Part shown: one piece after another, positions 17,746 to 27,469 of the stretch
Layout of the letters: each line of letters starts with the position of its first letter
How positions within the stretch are numbered: the stretch's first letter is position 1
Source of the DNA: Chryseobacterium sp. Leaf180
Lineage (GTDB): Bacteria > Bacteroidota > Bacteroidia > Flavobacteriales > Weeksellaceae
Reading direction: 5' to 3'
Length of the DNA stretch: 64,000 nt
NCBI RefSeq assembly: GCF_001424585.1
Contig: NZ_LMPJ01000010.1
Coordinates: forward strand, 124,468-188,467
Made by a program: the position numbers and the translations under genes
Notes under the pieces: model-generated
What the model was told of the DNA's origin: nothing
Database searches by the model: none
What the model saw: only the letters and a program-made list of their open reading frames with translations

Positions 17746-20700
17746 TTATTCTTTAATAAATTTCTTCTGCACAGATCCTGTTATATCTTCAATATCAATG
17801 ATGTACAGCCCGGAAATTAATTCGCTGACATCAATCTTGTTATTTGCAATAACGCCATTGGAGATTAACTGTCCTGATGCGCTGAAAATTTTATAATTTG
17901 CCTTTGCACTGATATTTTTCACATTAAGCAAAGACTTTACAGGATTTGGATAAAGCAGAATATCATTTTGATTAAGAGAATTCACTACAGGAAGTTTGCT
18001 GATTCTTACGCTGTAATCCTCAACTTCACCATTCTGGAAATTTGTACAGTTTACCGGAACGCCTCCTTTTTGCATTGCCACCCTCATCACTACATATTTA
18101 ACATCGGTCATACTGATAAATGCATCTGTAGGCACGGTGAAGGTAGCGGTAGAAGTAGCATTAGAATTTGGTCCGTCTGCCATAATTCTTTCATTGATAT
18201 CAAAATAACCGTTTCTGTTAAAATCGATCCACACTGCAACTCCGGAAGCTCCGCTTAGGGTTTTACTGATCGTGATCTTATTATTGGCAGATCCCTGAAT
18301 CAACTCTATCTGAGCATCTGGAAGTCCCTTATAGTCGGTGTAATTTGATGCCGCAGAAATATTTTCCATTACCGGTTTACCATTCGGTACCACAGTTACT
18401 TTATTAATGAAATCAGCTGCAGAATTTCCGGAAGACATTTCACAGTAGACCACTGTTGGCGTTGCAAAAAGATAAAGTGGTGTAAAGTTTCCTGGCGTTC
18501 CGTTACAGACATTGACCACCTGCATCTCATACTTCGTCAGTTCCAAAAGCCCCGTAATTATATATGTATTTACATTTACAGAAATATTTGTCCAGCTGGG
18601 AACACCTATTTTTCTGTATCTTAAAATATACGAAGATACCCCCGGGAAGCTATCCCATTCCACTTCAGCAGTTGTTGGTGTAAGTGTGGTAATTTTGAAA
18701 CCTGTAGGAGGCACCTCACACAACCTTACTGTTGTGAAAGCCTGCGTAGCAGACCAAGGATTTGGAGTTGTAGATCCTACACACTGACTTGCAACTTGTA
18801 CCTCATAGAGTACATTTGAATTTAATCCGGTTATCGTATAGGAGTTTGAAGGCGGTTGGGGTACTGCAGGTGTATTCCAGGCAATTGTTCCTTCAACTCT
18901 CCATCTTAATACATAGGTCGCATTCGGTACAACAGGGTTCCATGTTACAACCGCAGAATTTGCCGTAATATTTGTGATCGTTACATTCGGTGGTGTAGGA
19001 TCACATCTTGTCGTGAATGTTTGCGAAGGAGTATAGTTGCCTGCAACCCCATTTCCGCAGATTGCAGCAACTCTTACCTCGTAAATTGTGGCTGGCGTTA
19101 ATCCCGTAAGCGATAACGGAGGGTTACCACCGAGAGCAGAAGCATTGAGAACCGTCCAGTTAGAGCCTGGTGTTGTTACAGGCCGGAATTCTACTTTAAA
19201 GAAATTATTATTTGCCGCAGAAACCCAATTAACGGTCGCTGAATTTTGTGTTATTGCATTAATATTCAAACCGGTTGGAGCAGAATTGCTACACGGTCGT
19301 AATTTCACTGCATAGTCTTCAACTTCCCCACTTCCCTGATTAACACAGCTTCCTGGTGCACCTCCACGGTTGAGAGCAACCCTCATCGTGGTGGTGTATG
19401 GCCCTGTGTAAACTCCTGTCGCTGGTACATCAAATACTGCCGATACGGGAGTTGATTGATTAGACGGAGACGTCAAAATTCTTTCTGAATCCGTAAAATT
19501 ACCATCTCTATTCCAGTCGATCCATGCATTAACTGCATCAGAGAATGGTGTGCTGGGCCATGCTTTCGAAACTGAAATTTGATTTCCGGTAGATCCTACT
19601 TCCAAATTAATTAATGTTGCCGGAGTGGTGTAACTGATATAGTTTGTCTGAATGGATGTGTTATCCATTACAGGAAAATTCACAGGAGTTATTTTTACAT
19701 TGGAAATATAATCATTCGTGCCAATTCCTGTCACACTGCAATACGTCAGGGAAGGTGTGGTGAAACTGATTGAAGGACCAAATGCACCCCACGTAGTTCC
19801 GCATCTTGCCTGTATTTGAACCTGATAAGCAGTTTGCTCCAAAAGACCTGTGATAGTATAAAAACTCTGTCCTGCAGCCAGTTCAACATATCCTAAAGGC
19901 TGCAATTGCCAAGCACCTGTCGCTCCTTCTCTCCATCTAACTCTATAGGTAGCGTTTGCAGTAGGTGTCCACGAAACGTATGCTGTTGATGATGTCAGAT
20001 TACCCATAGCAGGCACTGGAGCCGTCGTACTGCATGGTTGAAGATCAATAAATTGAACCGCATAATCTTCAACCTCACCAAAGGTGTTTCCGGAGCAGGC
20101 GCCTGCAGAAGAAGCATATGACACTACGACCCTCATTTTAGTCGTAAGAGGTCCATTATATGTGACAGCTGGAACGTTAAACAAGCCTGTAACATTTGGT
20201 AGAGCACTGGGACCACTGGAATATATCAGCTCATTTGCAGCAAAAATTCCATTCCGGTCGTAATCGATCCATATACTTGTATAGTTGGCAGATTGTGAAG
20301 TAGTACCTGTCCATGTTCTTCCAACAGAGATAAAATTATTTTGAGTACCTCTTGCTAAGGTAATTGCCAAAGCAGGATTTGTCGAATAATCGGTATATTG
20401 AGATTGTAAAGATGTATTATTGAGGTTAGTGTTTGATCCTACCGGATTTACGGTAACATTTGAAATCCATCCATATACTCCGCTGTTGTTTTGTGCAACA
20501 TGAGCACACCAGGCAACTGCAGGCGTTGTAAATTGTACAGGTAATGAGAAGTTCCCCTGTACACCATTACAGAGATACGCTACTCTGAATTCATACTGTA
20601 TTTGTTCATTTAAACCTGTAAGGAGATAAGAGCTTACCGTGGGATTAGGACTTATTGTATTCCAGACAGAAGCTGGGCTGGTAACTGCTCTCCATTGAAC

Positions 20701-23010
20701 GGCATAGGTTGCACCCTGAGCCGGCATCCATGACAGAACAGCACTGACAGGCGTTAGGTTTGCTGCTGCTAAATTTGTTGGTGCAGAACTCGTACAAGCT
20801 ATTGGATCGATAAATCGAACAGCATAATCTTCAACTTCCCCATTCGTATTTCCGGAACATGCACCGGCTGTAGCTTCATTTGAAAGCTGAACTCTCATTC
20901 TGGTCGAATTAGGACCGGTATACGTTGTCAATGGAACACTGAATGTTCCTGAAACCGGTGTTCCTGAGTTGGCTCCGCTGGTATAGATTAAATCACTTGT
21001 ATCGAAAAAACCATCCCTGTTAAAATCGATCCATACATTTGCGTAATTCACATTGGGTGTACCAGACCACGCTTTCCCAACAGAGATTTGGTTGTTTTGA
21101 GTTCCTCTGACCAACGTGAGATCCAAAGCGGTGTTGGTTGAGAAGTTGGTATACTGAGACTGTGCAGAAGTATTATTTATAGGAGTGGATCCTACCGGGT
21201 TTACAGTGACATTAGATATGTATCCAAAAACGGCACTGTTAAATTGAGCAGCATTCGGACACCATGCTACTCCCGGTGTTGTAAAGGTTACTGGAGTAGA
21301 GAACGCTCCCGCAGGACCTGTATTACAGATTGTAGCTATTTCTATCTCATATTGAGTAGACTCTAAAAGACCGCTACCAATCGTATAAGTATTGGTAAGC
21401 GGTGTTGTAAGATTTACAGTAGTCCAGGCACCGCCAGGCAGTGATCTGTATCTTAAAATATAGGTTGCGCCGGCGGTAGGTGTCCACGAAACATTAGCAG
21501 AACTTGAGGAAATATTATTTACTGCAATATTTGTCGGAGGCGTATTAGTACATGGAGCTAAAGTAGTTCCCTGAAGTTGCAGTGTAGGAATTGAAGATAG
21601 TCTGGTTGTTGATGCCGGCGGGGTTGCCGGATTAGGATTGGTTGTGAGATTGTAATAAATCATCCCTTTATTTGTTCCCGCAGTGTAGCCTCCCCAGTTG
21701 GCAGTACAGGCAGTTCCCGGCGAGTTTTCATCTACAGCAATCACTACATTGCTTGTTCCATCCCAGAGGAAAGGGGCGCTTAAAGGAATTGTTACCCAAG
21801 TTCCCGCAGTCATTGTCGGCAAGTTGCCGGAGTATACTTGCGTTAATGATGAAAACGGAACCCAGCTGGAGGTAGTTGCAAAGTCATTTTGAGCAGTATT
21901 TCCCATATAAACGACCCATTCGTTGTAAATCGACTGTGTGGCGGCAGTAGTTGAAACATAGAAATTGACAGCTGTAATATAAGTATTGGTTCCCACAGCA
22001 GTGGCCAATTCTGATGCGGTATAGATTTGTTGAGAATAATTAAACCCTGAACAGGAATATATCGGAAGAAACGCATTGTTTATGGGCGCTCCTCCGATCT
22101 GACCAGGCGTGAAAGGAGTTCCCGCCACCCAGATAGACTTATCTGCTGCAGAACATACTGACCGTACCCACCAATAATAAGTGGTGCCCGAAATCAAAGG
22201 AGATAGATTGGCTGTTAACCCCGAAGTTATCGTTCCTACGGTGGATGCAACGGGTGCAGTGTTGGTTGGAGAAAAATAGTATTCGTATCCGCCGGCAGGT
22301 GCCGGTGCCGGAGCCATAGGTGCAGTCCAGCTAATTGTTCCTGAGGTCGGAGCTAAATTTGTTACCGGCATTGCTGCAGGCTCAAAGCATGTTGGCGTTT
22401 CTATGATTTGCACTTCGTCCAATAAAATATCGTCGTAGAAATATCCATTTCCGAGAACGTCTTTATCAACGGTAAATTTTAGCTGCACAGTAGTCCCCAC
22501 GTATGCCGCGGGTAAAGAGATACCAACGGTTCTCCATTGAGGGCTGTTGGTACTGCCTGCCCAGATCTGAACCCATCCCGCTCCACTGTTTACTTCAACC
22601 TTCAGCTGATTATTGTCATAATTAGGAACTGTACCTCCTGTAAGTGAAGTCAAATGATTTTTAAACCACTCAAATTTCACGTAAGGATTAGCTAATCCGG
22701 TAAGGTTGATTTGAGGTGAGATCAATTCTACGGTATGTTCGTTATCATACGGAAAGCTGGCACTTACAAATGCAACCGTTCCGGCAGGCCTTCCGCCATT
22801 TCCCGATGCTCCATACGACGCTGATCCGGAAAATTTCCATTTAACATTTAAATTTGTGGATGTGGTTGTAGGATTCTGACTTACCCAGCAGGCAGGTAAG
22901 GTGCCCGTACTGAATGATTGTAAAAAAGGTACTGGAAACGGTGCACATTGGGCAGATAATTTAGCTGTAAATGCCAATAAGAAAGCTGCTAAAAGTAAAA
23001 ATTTATTCAT
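17746..23010 (-). CDS. Giant T9SS type A protein with GEVED and fibronectin III repeats
   Basis: A 1754 aa secreted protein with signal peptide MNKFLLLAAFLLAFTAKLSAQ. After a MAM-like jelly-roll (about 22-205), fibronectin III modules alternate with four GEVED domains, recognised by NGEVEDYAVRF, FGEVEDYAVQF, SGEVEDYAVKL and NGEVEDYSVRI, each preceded by a calcium-loop-like IDFNRDGFFD or IDWNRDGNF motif. The C-terminus is a type A sorting domain (LLYPNPVKSLLNV ... SGLYIIDIED ... KKFIKE). GEVED domains occur in bacterial surface proteins. It heads the run of three T9SS substrate genes and is probably displayed on the cell surface. Substrate or ligand cannot be told. Confidence 0.9.
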   Translation of the reverse strand: MNKFLLLAAFLLAFTAKLSAQCAPFPVPFLQSFSTGTLPACWVSQNPTTTSTNLNVKWKFSGSASYGASGNGGRPAGTVAFVSASFPYDNEHTVELISPQINLTGLANPYVKFEWFKNHLTSLTGGTVPNYDNNQLKVEVNSGAGWVQIWAGSTNSPQWRTVGISLPAAYVGTTVQLKFTVDKDVLGNGYFYDDILLDEVQIIETPTCFEPAAMPVTNLAPTSGTISWTAPMAPAPAPAGGYEYYFSPTNTAPVASTVGTITSGLTANLSPLISGTTYYWWVRSVCSAADKSIWVAGTPFTPGQIGGAPINNAFLPIYSCSGFNYSQQIYTASELATAVGTNTYITAVNFYVSTTAATQSIYNEWVVYMGNTAQNDFATTSSWVPFSSLTQVYSGNLPTMTAGTWVTIPLSAPFLWDGTSNVVIAVDENSPGTACTANWGGYTAGTNKGMIYYNLTTNPNPATPPASTTRLSSIPTLQLQGTTLAPCTNTPPTNIAVNNISSSSANVSWTPTAGATYILRYRSLPGGAWTTVNLTTPLTNTYTIGSGLLESTQYEIEIATICNTGPAGAFSTPVTFTTPGVAWCPNAAQFNSAVFGYISNVTVNPVGSTPINNTSAQSQYTNFSTNTALDLTLVRGTQNNQISVGKAWSGTPNVNYANVWIDFNRDGFFDTSDLIYTSGANSGTPVSGTFSVPLTTYTGPNSTRMRVQLSNEATAGACSGNTNGEVEDYAVRFIDPIACTSSAPTNLAAANLTPVSAVLSWMPAQGATYAVQWRAVTSPASVWNTISPNPTVSSYLLTGLNEQIQYEFRVAYLCNGVQGNFSLPVQFTTPAVAWCAHVAQNNSGVYGWISNVTVNPVGSNTNLNNTSLQSQYTDYSTNPALAITLARGTQNNFISVGRTWTGTTSQSANYTSIWIDYDRNGIFAANELIYSSGPSALPNVTGLFNVPAVTYNGPLTTKMRVVVSYASSAGACSGNTFGEVEDYAVQFIDLQPCSTTAPVPAMGNLTSSTAYVSWTPTANATYRVRWREGATGAWQLQPLGYVELAAGQSFYTITGLLEQTAYQVQIQARCGTTWGAFGPSISFTTPSLTYCSVTGIGTNDYISNVKITPVNFPVMDNTSIQTNYISYTTPATLINLEVGSTGNQISVSKAWPSTPFSDAVNAWIDWNRDGNFTDSERILTSPSNQSTPVSAVFDVPATGVYTGPYTTTMRVALNRGGAPGSCVNQGSGEVEDYAVKLRPCSNSAPTGLNINAITQNSATVNWVSAANNNFFKVEFRPVTTPGSNWTVLNASALGGNPPLSLTGLTPATIYEVRVAAICGNGVAGNYTPSQTFTTRCDPTPPNVTITNITANSAVVTWNPVVPNATYVLRWRVEGTIAWNTPAVPQPPSNSYTITGLNSNVLYEVQVASQCVGSTTPNPWSATQAFTTVRLCEVPPTGFKITTLTPTTAEVEWDSFPGVSSYILRYRKIGVPSWTNISVNVNTYIITGLLELTKYEMQVVNVCNGTPGNFTPLYLFATPTVVYCEMSSGNSAADFINKVTVVPNGKPVMENISAASNYTDYKGLPDAQIELIQGSANNKITISKTLSGASGVAVWIDFNRNGYFDINERIMADGPNSNATSTATFTVPTDAFISMTDVKYVVMRVAMQKGGVPVNCTNFQNGEVEDYSVRISKLPVVNSLNQNDILLYPNPVKSLLNVKNISAKANYKIFSASGQLISNGVIANNKIDVSELISGLYIIDIEDITGSVQKKFIKE
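18000..21260 (-). repeat. Four diverged GEVED/FN3 module repeats
   Basis: GEVED modules lie at roughly 18000-18470, 19310-19740, 20040-20500 and 20820-21260, separated by fibronectin III modules. The copies at 20040 and 20820 are the most similar at protein level, suggesting recent internal duplication. Confidence 0.6.
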
Positions 23011-23467
23011 ACTTAGATACTATTGAATATAGATTTATTGTAATTTTTAATTTCTCTTAATCAGAACCAAAAAGATTCTCCACAGGAACATGCACAGTCT
23101 CATGCTTTGTCAAATCTGAATAACCTTTTTTTCCCTTTTCTGTTAATATTTTCTTGAAAGAAAGTGTTTCTGAGAAGAATAATTATAGAATATTAAATCT
23201 CCTGAAAACGGTAAAAATTTTTAAAAGCTAAAATTAAACTGACTGGAAAGTTTGGTCTTCACACGATAGAGGATCTTATTACAAAGAAATAGGTCAAATG
23301 CGAAATTGCGGAAAATCGGAATACTCAAAAAGTACTCTATTTTATAAAACGTTGAATATCATGACTATACAAAGTAAATAAAATGAGTTGGAAGTATCGG
23401 AAGATTAGGATTAAAATGAATATTTTAAAGATAAGTTAAGAAATAGGTAGCAAAAGTGGGTGGTTTG
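23011..23467. other. Intergenic region upstream of giant T9SS gene
   Basis: About 457 bp, AT-rich, between the TPR/HTH regulator stop and the start at 23010. It must hold the promoter of the T9SS gene, but I could not identify a clear TAnnTTTG box. No gene or RNA seen. Confidence 0.4.
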
Positions 23468-24973
23468 TTAACTATTATATCGTGTTTTGAGCCAGATATA
23501 CAGATCTTCATTTGTAGAAATCCCCAGTTTTTTTCTGAGTGCGTATTTTTTATTCTGAATAGTTCGTACCGATTTAAATAATATATCTGCAATCTGTTTG
23601 GTATCGAAATTTAAGTAGATATACGCCAATAACAAAAAATCGCTGCTCTTCAGCGACGGCGAAATATCAAGCAGTATTTTTTCAAAATGTGGGAAGGTAT
23701 CTATAAAATTACTGTAAAAATTAGAATCATTTTTTTTAGCAAGATTTATCAATTCATCAATCGTGAAATGGATTTTTTTCTTCAGATAATCGGTTTCCGC
23801 TTCAAATTCAGAGATCAAATGATTCTTCTCTGAAAGCCGTACATCTTTCTGCTGAAGCAATAGCTTGTTTTGTTTTGATTTATAACGGTAAAATATAAAG
23901 GACGCGATAGCTGTAACTGAAAATAGTAAAACAAACAATAGTTTTGCAGTGTTGTTTTCCCTGGATATATTACTTTTATTATCGGATAAAATAACACTTA
24001 CAGCTTTTCTTACACTAATGGGATTAAGCTTTGTAGCCTTTTCGTTTTCTTTATTGTACTTTTCAAGAAATACATTCTGCTTTTCTTTCTCTCCAAGAAT
24101 ACCATATATTTTTGCAATGTTATCATACAGACTTACCCTTAATTCTGCCATTTCTATTTTTCTGCTCTCAATATCTTCTAAGGATTTGATATAATATGAA
24201 AGTGATAGATTATACTGTTTTTGCTTAAAATAATAATCACCAAAAGCCCTGTAGATGTACGCTTTAGTCTCGCCTTTCTCATTTGCAATAACGGCTAAGG
24301 ATTTATTGAAATAAAAAAGCGCGGAGTCATTCTTTTTGAAATAATTAAGATAAACATAGCCTTTATTTGCGGATAGATTAGAAAAAGCTGCTTTGATATG
24401 TCTGGTCTTTAAAAGCAGCGGTTCTTTGGAATATTTTTCTTCCTTTTTCATCCATTCGACAGCTTTCTTATAATCACCCATATTCATATAAGTGGCTGCT
24501 ATATTTCCGTAAGCTCGAAATTTAATTCTCGATGCCAGGGGCGTATTTTCATTGGCTACGAGTGTGAGTATTGATAAGTTTTCATTTAAAACCTCCGCAA
24601 ACAGCCCTAATTTTCCAAAGTTGACAGAAGTTTCTTCTTTTACCAGTGCCTGCAAAACTTTATCCTTTTTAAAATACCGCTCTTTTTTTGCCTTTTCCAA
24701 ATAGGTAAAACTTTCATTGGTAAGACCTAGATATCCTAATGTTTTCGCCATGTACACATAACTGTAGGCTTTTTTCTCAGAGTTGTCTATTTTTTCTGCA
24801 ATCAGGCTTGCATCTTTAGCATAGCTAAGAGCCTTTAACCGGTTGCTCCATGCATATTCCTGATTAAGATCCAAAAGGCTATCAATTTTTGATATCTCTC
24901 TTTGTTGAGACATTATCAAATACGGGCTTACACTTAAAAATAAAATGATACAGTATTTATAAATAATTTTCAT
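23468..24973 (-). CDS. Membrane-anchored TPR protein with C-terminal HTH
   Basis: A 501 aa regulator. An N-terminal signal or anchor (residues 1-22, ending YLIMSQ) is followed by TPR-like helices over about 30-310. One membrane span lies at about 343-362 (LLFVLLFSVTAIASFIFY), then a coiled-coil linker and a LuxR-like HTH at about 440-500 (LLLAYIYLNFDTKQIADILF, SVRTIQNKKYALRKKLGIS). Such periplasmic-TPR/cytoplasmic-HTH proteins are common in flavobacteria and are thought to sense envelope signals. It lies upstream of, and on the same strand as, the three T9SS genes, so control of them is a reasonable but untested inference. Confidence 0.85.
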   Translation of the reverse strand: MKIIYKYCIILFLSVSPYLIMSQQREISKIDSLLDLNQEYAWSNRLKALSYAKDASLIAEKIDNSEKKAYSYVYMAKTLGYLGLTNESFTYLEKAKKERYFKKDKVLQALVKEETSVNFGKLGLFAEVLNENLSILTLVANENTPLASRIKFRAYGNIAATYMNMGDYKKAVEWMKKEEKYSKEPLLLKTRHIKAAFSNLSANKGYVYLNYFKKNDSALFYFNKSLAVIANEKGETKAYIYRAFGDYYFKQKQYNLSLSYYIKSLEDIESRKIEMAELRVSLYDNIAKIYGILGEKEKQNVFLEKYNKENEKATKLNPISVRKAVSVILSDNKSNISRENNTAKLLFVLLFSVTAIASFIFYRYKSKQNKLLLQQKDVRLSEKNHLISEFEAETDYLKKKIHFTIDELINLAKKNDSNFYSNFIDTFPHFEKILLDISPSLKSSDFLLLAYIYLNFDTKQIADILFKSVRTIQNKKYALRKKLGISTNEDLYIWLKTRYNS

Positions 24974-25326
24974 TTAGAGTTGAGTGTGATCAGGCCGTCA
25001 GTATACTTCAAAAATAGCACTTTTTTTATAATATTTGTTTTTAGAGAATAGGTAAAAATATTTTTGAGTATATGGTTGATTTTTTTTAGAATATAGCAGG
25101 GCAACAGCTTGCTGCCCTCTACCTCAATACATGATGACTTAATAATAATTTTATTCGCGATTATAATTTATATTCGTTCATTCAATAAGTATTTCAGTCT
25201 GCAGTCTTAGTGTAGGTTTTAAGTTATCGTTATAATAATTAACGTCGTTATAAAACTTCAAGCGGTGTAAGCAAATGTAAAATATTGCAACAGTAATAGA
25301 ATTCTGCACAAGTTTAGATATCAAAA
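24974..25326. other. Intergenic region between dnaK and TPR/HTH gene
   Basis: About 350 bp. It holds an imperfect hairpin at 25098-25118 (AGGGCA/TGCCCT) of unknown role. No reading frame or RNA gene seen. Confidence 0.4.
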
Positions 25327-25357
25327 AACCGTCTTATAATTGCTTATAAGACGGTTT
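25327..25357 (-). terminator. dnaK terminator
   Basis: Hairpin with arms AAACCGTCTTATAA and TTATAAGACGGTTT, 30 bp past the dnaK stop. Confidence 0.85.
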
Positions 25358-25386
25358 ATCAATAATTATTATTATTCTAACTGAGG

Positions 25387-27276
25387 TTATTTCACTTCTT
25401 CAAAATCTGCATCCTGTACATCATCTGCACCGTTTGCCTGACCTTGATTCTGTTGAGCTCCTGCATCAGCACCCTGACCTTGAGCATACATTTCTTCCGA
25501 AGCGGCCATCCAAGCTGCATCCAAAGCTTCAGTTTTAGCTTTTACATCGTCTGAATTTTTAGCTTCATACGCTGTTTTCAGTTCTGCGTGAGCGCTTTCA
25601 ACAGCTGCTTTTTTGTCAGCAGATAATTTATCTCCAAATTCTTTAAGCTGCTTCTCTGTCTGGAAGATCAATCCGTCAGCCTTATTAAAGATTTCCACTT
25701 CTTCTTTTCTCTTGTTATCTGCTGTCGCATTTTCCTGAGCTTCTTTTTTCATTCTTTCGATTTCCTCGTCAGAAAGTCCTGAAGATGCCTGAATCTTAAT
25801 TGACTGCTCTTTTCCGGTTCCTTTATCTTTAGCAGAAACACTCAAAATACCGTTGGCATCAATATCGAAAGTAACTTCAATTTGCGGAACACCTCTTGGT
25901 GCCGGCGGAATATCTGTCAGATCAAATTTACCGATCTCCTTGTTATCATTAAACATCGGTCTTTCTCCCTGTCCCACTCTGATGCTTACTGCAGGCTGAT
26001 TATCTGCTGCTGTTGAGAAAGTCTCAGATTTTTTGGTTGGAATGGTTGTGTTTGCATCAATTAATTTAGTGAAAACAGATCCCATTGTTTCGATCCCTAA
26101 AGAAAGTGGCGTAACATCCAAAAGAAGTACATCTTTCACATCACCAGTCAAAACGCCACCTTGGATAGCTGCACCGATTGCAACAACCTCATCAGGGTTA
26201 ACACCTTTTGAAGCTTTTTTACCAAAGAATTTTTCAACCTCTTCCTGAATGATTGGGATTCTTGTAGAACCACCCACCAAAATTACCTCATCGATATCAG
26301 AAACTGACAAACCTGCATCTTTCAACGCTTTGGCCACCGGCTCCATAGAACGTCTTACCAAAGAATCAGATAATTGCTCAAATTTAGCTTTCGTTAAAGT
26401 CTTCACCATGTGTTTAGGACCTGTAGCTGTAGCTGTAATATAAGGAAGGTTGATCTCAGTCTGTGGAGAAGAAGACAATTCGATTTTTGCTTTCTCAGCG
26501 GCTTCTTTTAATCTCTGAAGTGCAATTGCATCAGATTTCAAATCAACACCTTCTTCAGCTTTAAATTCGTCTGCCATCCAGTTGATAATAACATCATCAA
26601 AGTCATCACCACCAAGGTGTGTATCTCCGTTTGTAGACAATACTTCGAAAACACCGTCTCCCAAATCAAGGATTGAGATATCAAAAGTACCACCACCTAA
26701 ATCGTAAACTGCGATTTTCTGGTCTTTGTGGCTTTTATCTAAACCGTAAGCCAAAGCAGCTGCTGTAGGCTCGTTGATAATTCTTTCTACTTTAAGACCT
26801 GCAATTTCTCCGGCTTCTTTTGTAGCCTGTCTCTGCGCATCATTAAAGTAAGCCGGAACAGTAATTACCGCTCTTGTCACCTCCTGACCCAAATAATCTT
26901 CAGCCGTTTTCTTCATTTTCTGAAGCGTCATGGCAGAGATTTCCTGTGGCGTATATTCTCTGTCGTCGATTTTTACTTTTACCGTATCATTCGGTCCGCT
27001 CACTACTTTGTAAGGAACTCTGGAAACTTCAGAAGCGTCATCTTTAAAATGCGTCCCGATGAATCTTTTAATTGAATAAACGGTTTTTGTAGGATTTGTC
27101 ACTGCCTGTCTTTTTGCAGGATCTCCCACTTTTCTTTCGCCATCTTCTGTGAAAGCCACAATTGACGGCGTTGTTCTTTTCCCTTCTGAGTTAGGGATTA
27201 CTACAGGATCTTTACCTTCCATTACAGCAACACAAGAGTTGGTTGTACCAAGGTCAATTCCGATTATTTTACTCAT
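25387..27276 (-). CDS. dnaK: Chaperone DnaK (Hsp70)
   Basis: ATP-dependent Hsp70 chaperone of 629 aa. [15 protein letters not shown] opens the nucleotide-binding domain; [12 protein letters not shown] and [12 protein letters not shown] are the phosphate and adenosine motifs. The linker [11 protein letters not shown] precedes the substrate-binding domain, and the C-terminus has the usual Gly/Gln/Ala-rich tail ending [11 protein letters not shown]. It is not followed by dnaJ and not preceded by grpE, so it is a single-gene unit, divergent from ppk1. Confidence 0.98.
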   Translation of the reverse strand: MSKIIGIDLGTTNSCVAVMEGKDPVVIPNSEGKRTTPSIVAFTEDGERKVGDPAKRQAVTNPTKTVYSIKRFIGTHFKDDASEVSRVPYKVVSGPNDTVKVKIDDREYTPQEISAMTLQKMKKTAEDYLGQEVTRAVITVPAYFNDAQRQATKEAGEIAGLKVERIINEPTAAALAYGLDKSHKDQKIAVYDLGGGTFDISILDLGDGVFEVLSTNGDTHLGGDDFDDVIINWMADEFKAEEGVDLKSDAIALQRLKEAAEKAKIELSSSPQTEINLPYITATATGPKHMVKTLTKAKFEQLSDSLVRRSMEPVAKALKDAGLSVSDIDEVILVGGSTRIPIIQEEVEKFFGKKASKGVNPDEVVAIGAAIQGGVLTGDVKDVLLLDVTPLSLGIETMGSVFTKLIDANTTIPTKKSETFSTAADNQPAVSIRVGQGERPMFNDNKEIGKFDLTDIPPAPRGVPQIEVTFDIDANGILSVSAKDKGTGKEQSIKIQASSGLSDEEIERMKKEAQENATADNKRKEEVEIFNKADGLIFQTEKQLKEFGDKLSADKKAAVESAHAELKTAYEAKNSDDVKAKTEALDAAWMAASEEMYAQGQGADAGAQQNQGQANGADDVQDADFEEVK

Positions 27277-27439
27277 AATATGTATATTTTTTATGTTTTA
27301 AATACTCACTAACAATCACACTTTCTCAATTTCTGTACCACTCAAAATTTTGTGACAAATTGACACATATATATAAATTTCTAAAGAATTGTTAATTTAG
27401 AATTAACCTGAAATATGGTAGAAGTTTTGCTTAAATTCT

Positions 27440-27447
27440 TATTTTTG
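27440..27447 (+). promoter_or_regulatory. Possible -7 box for ppk1
   Basis: TATTTTTG fits TAnnTTTG, 22 bp before the ppk1 ATG. No -33 element at the right distance. Confidence 0.35.
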
Positions 27448-27469
27448 AAACCACTATTTTATCAAATTT

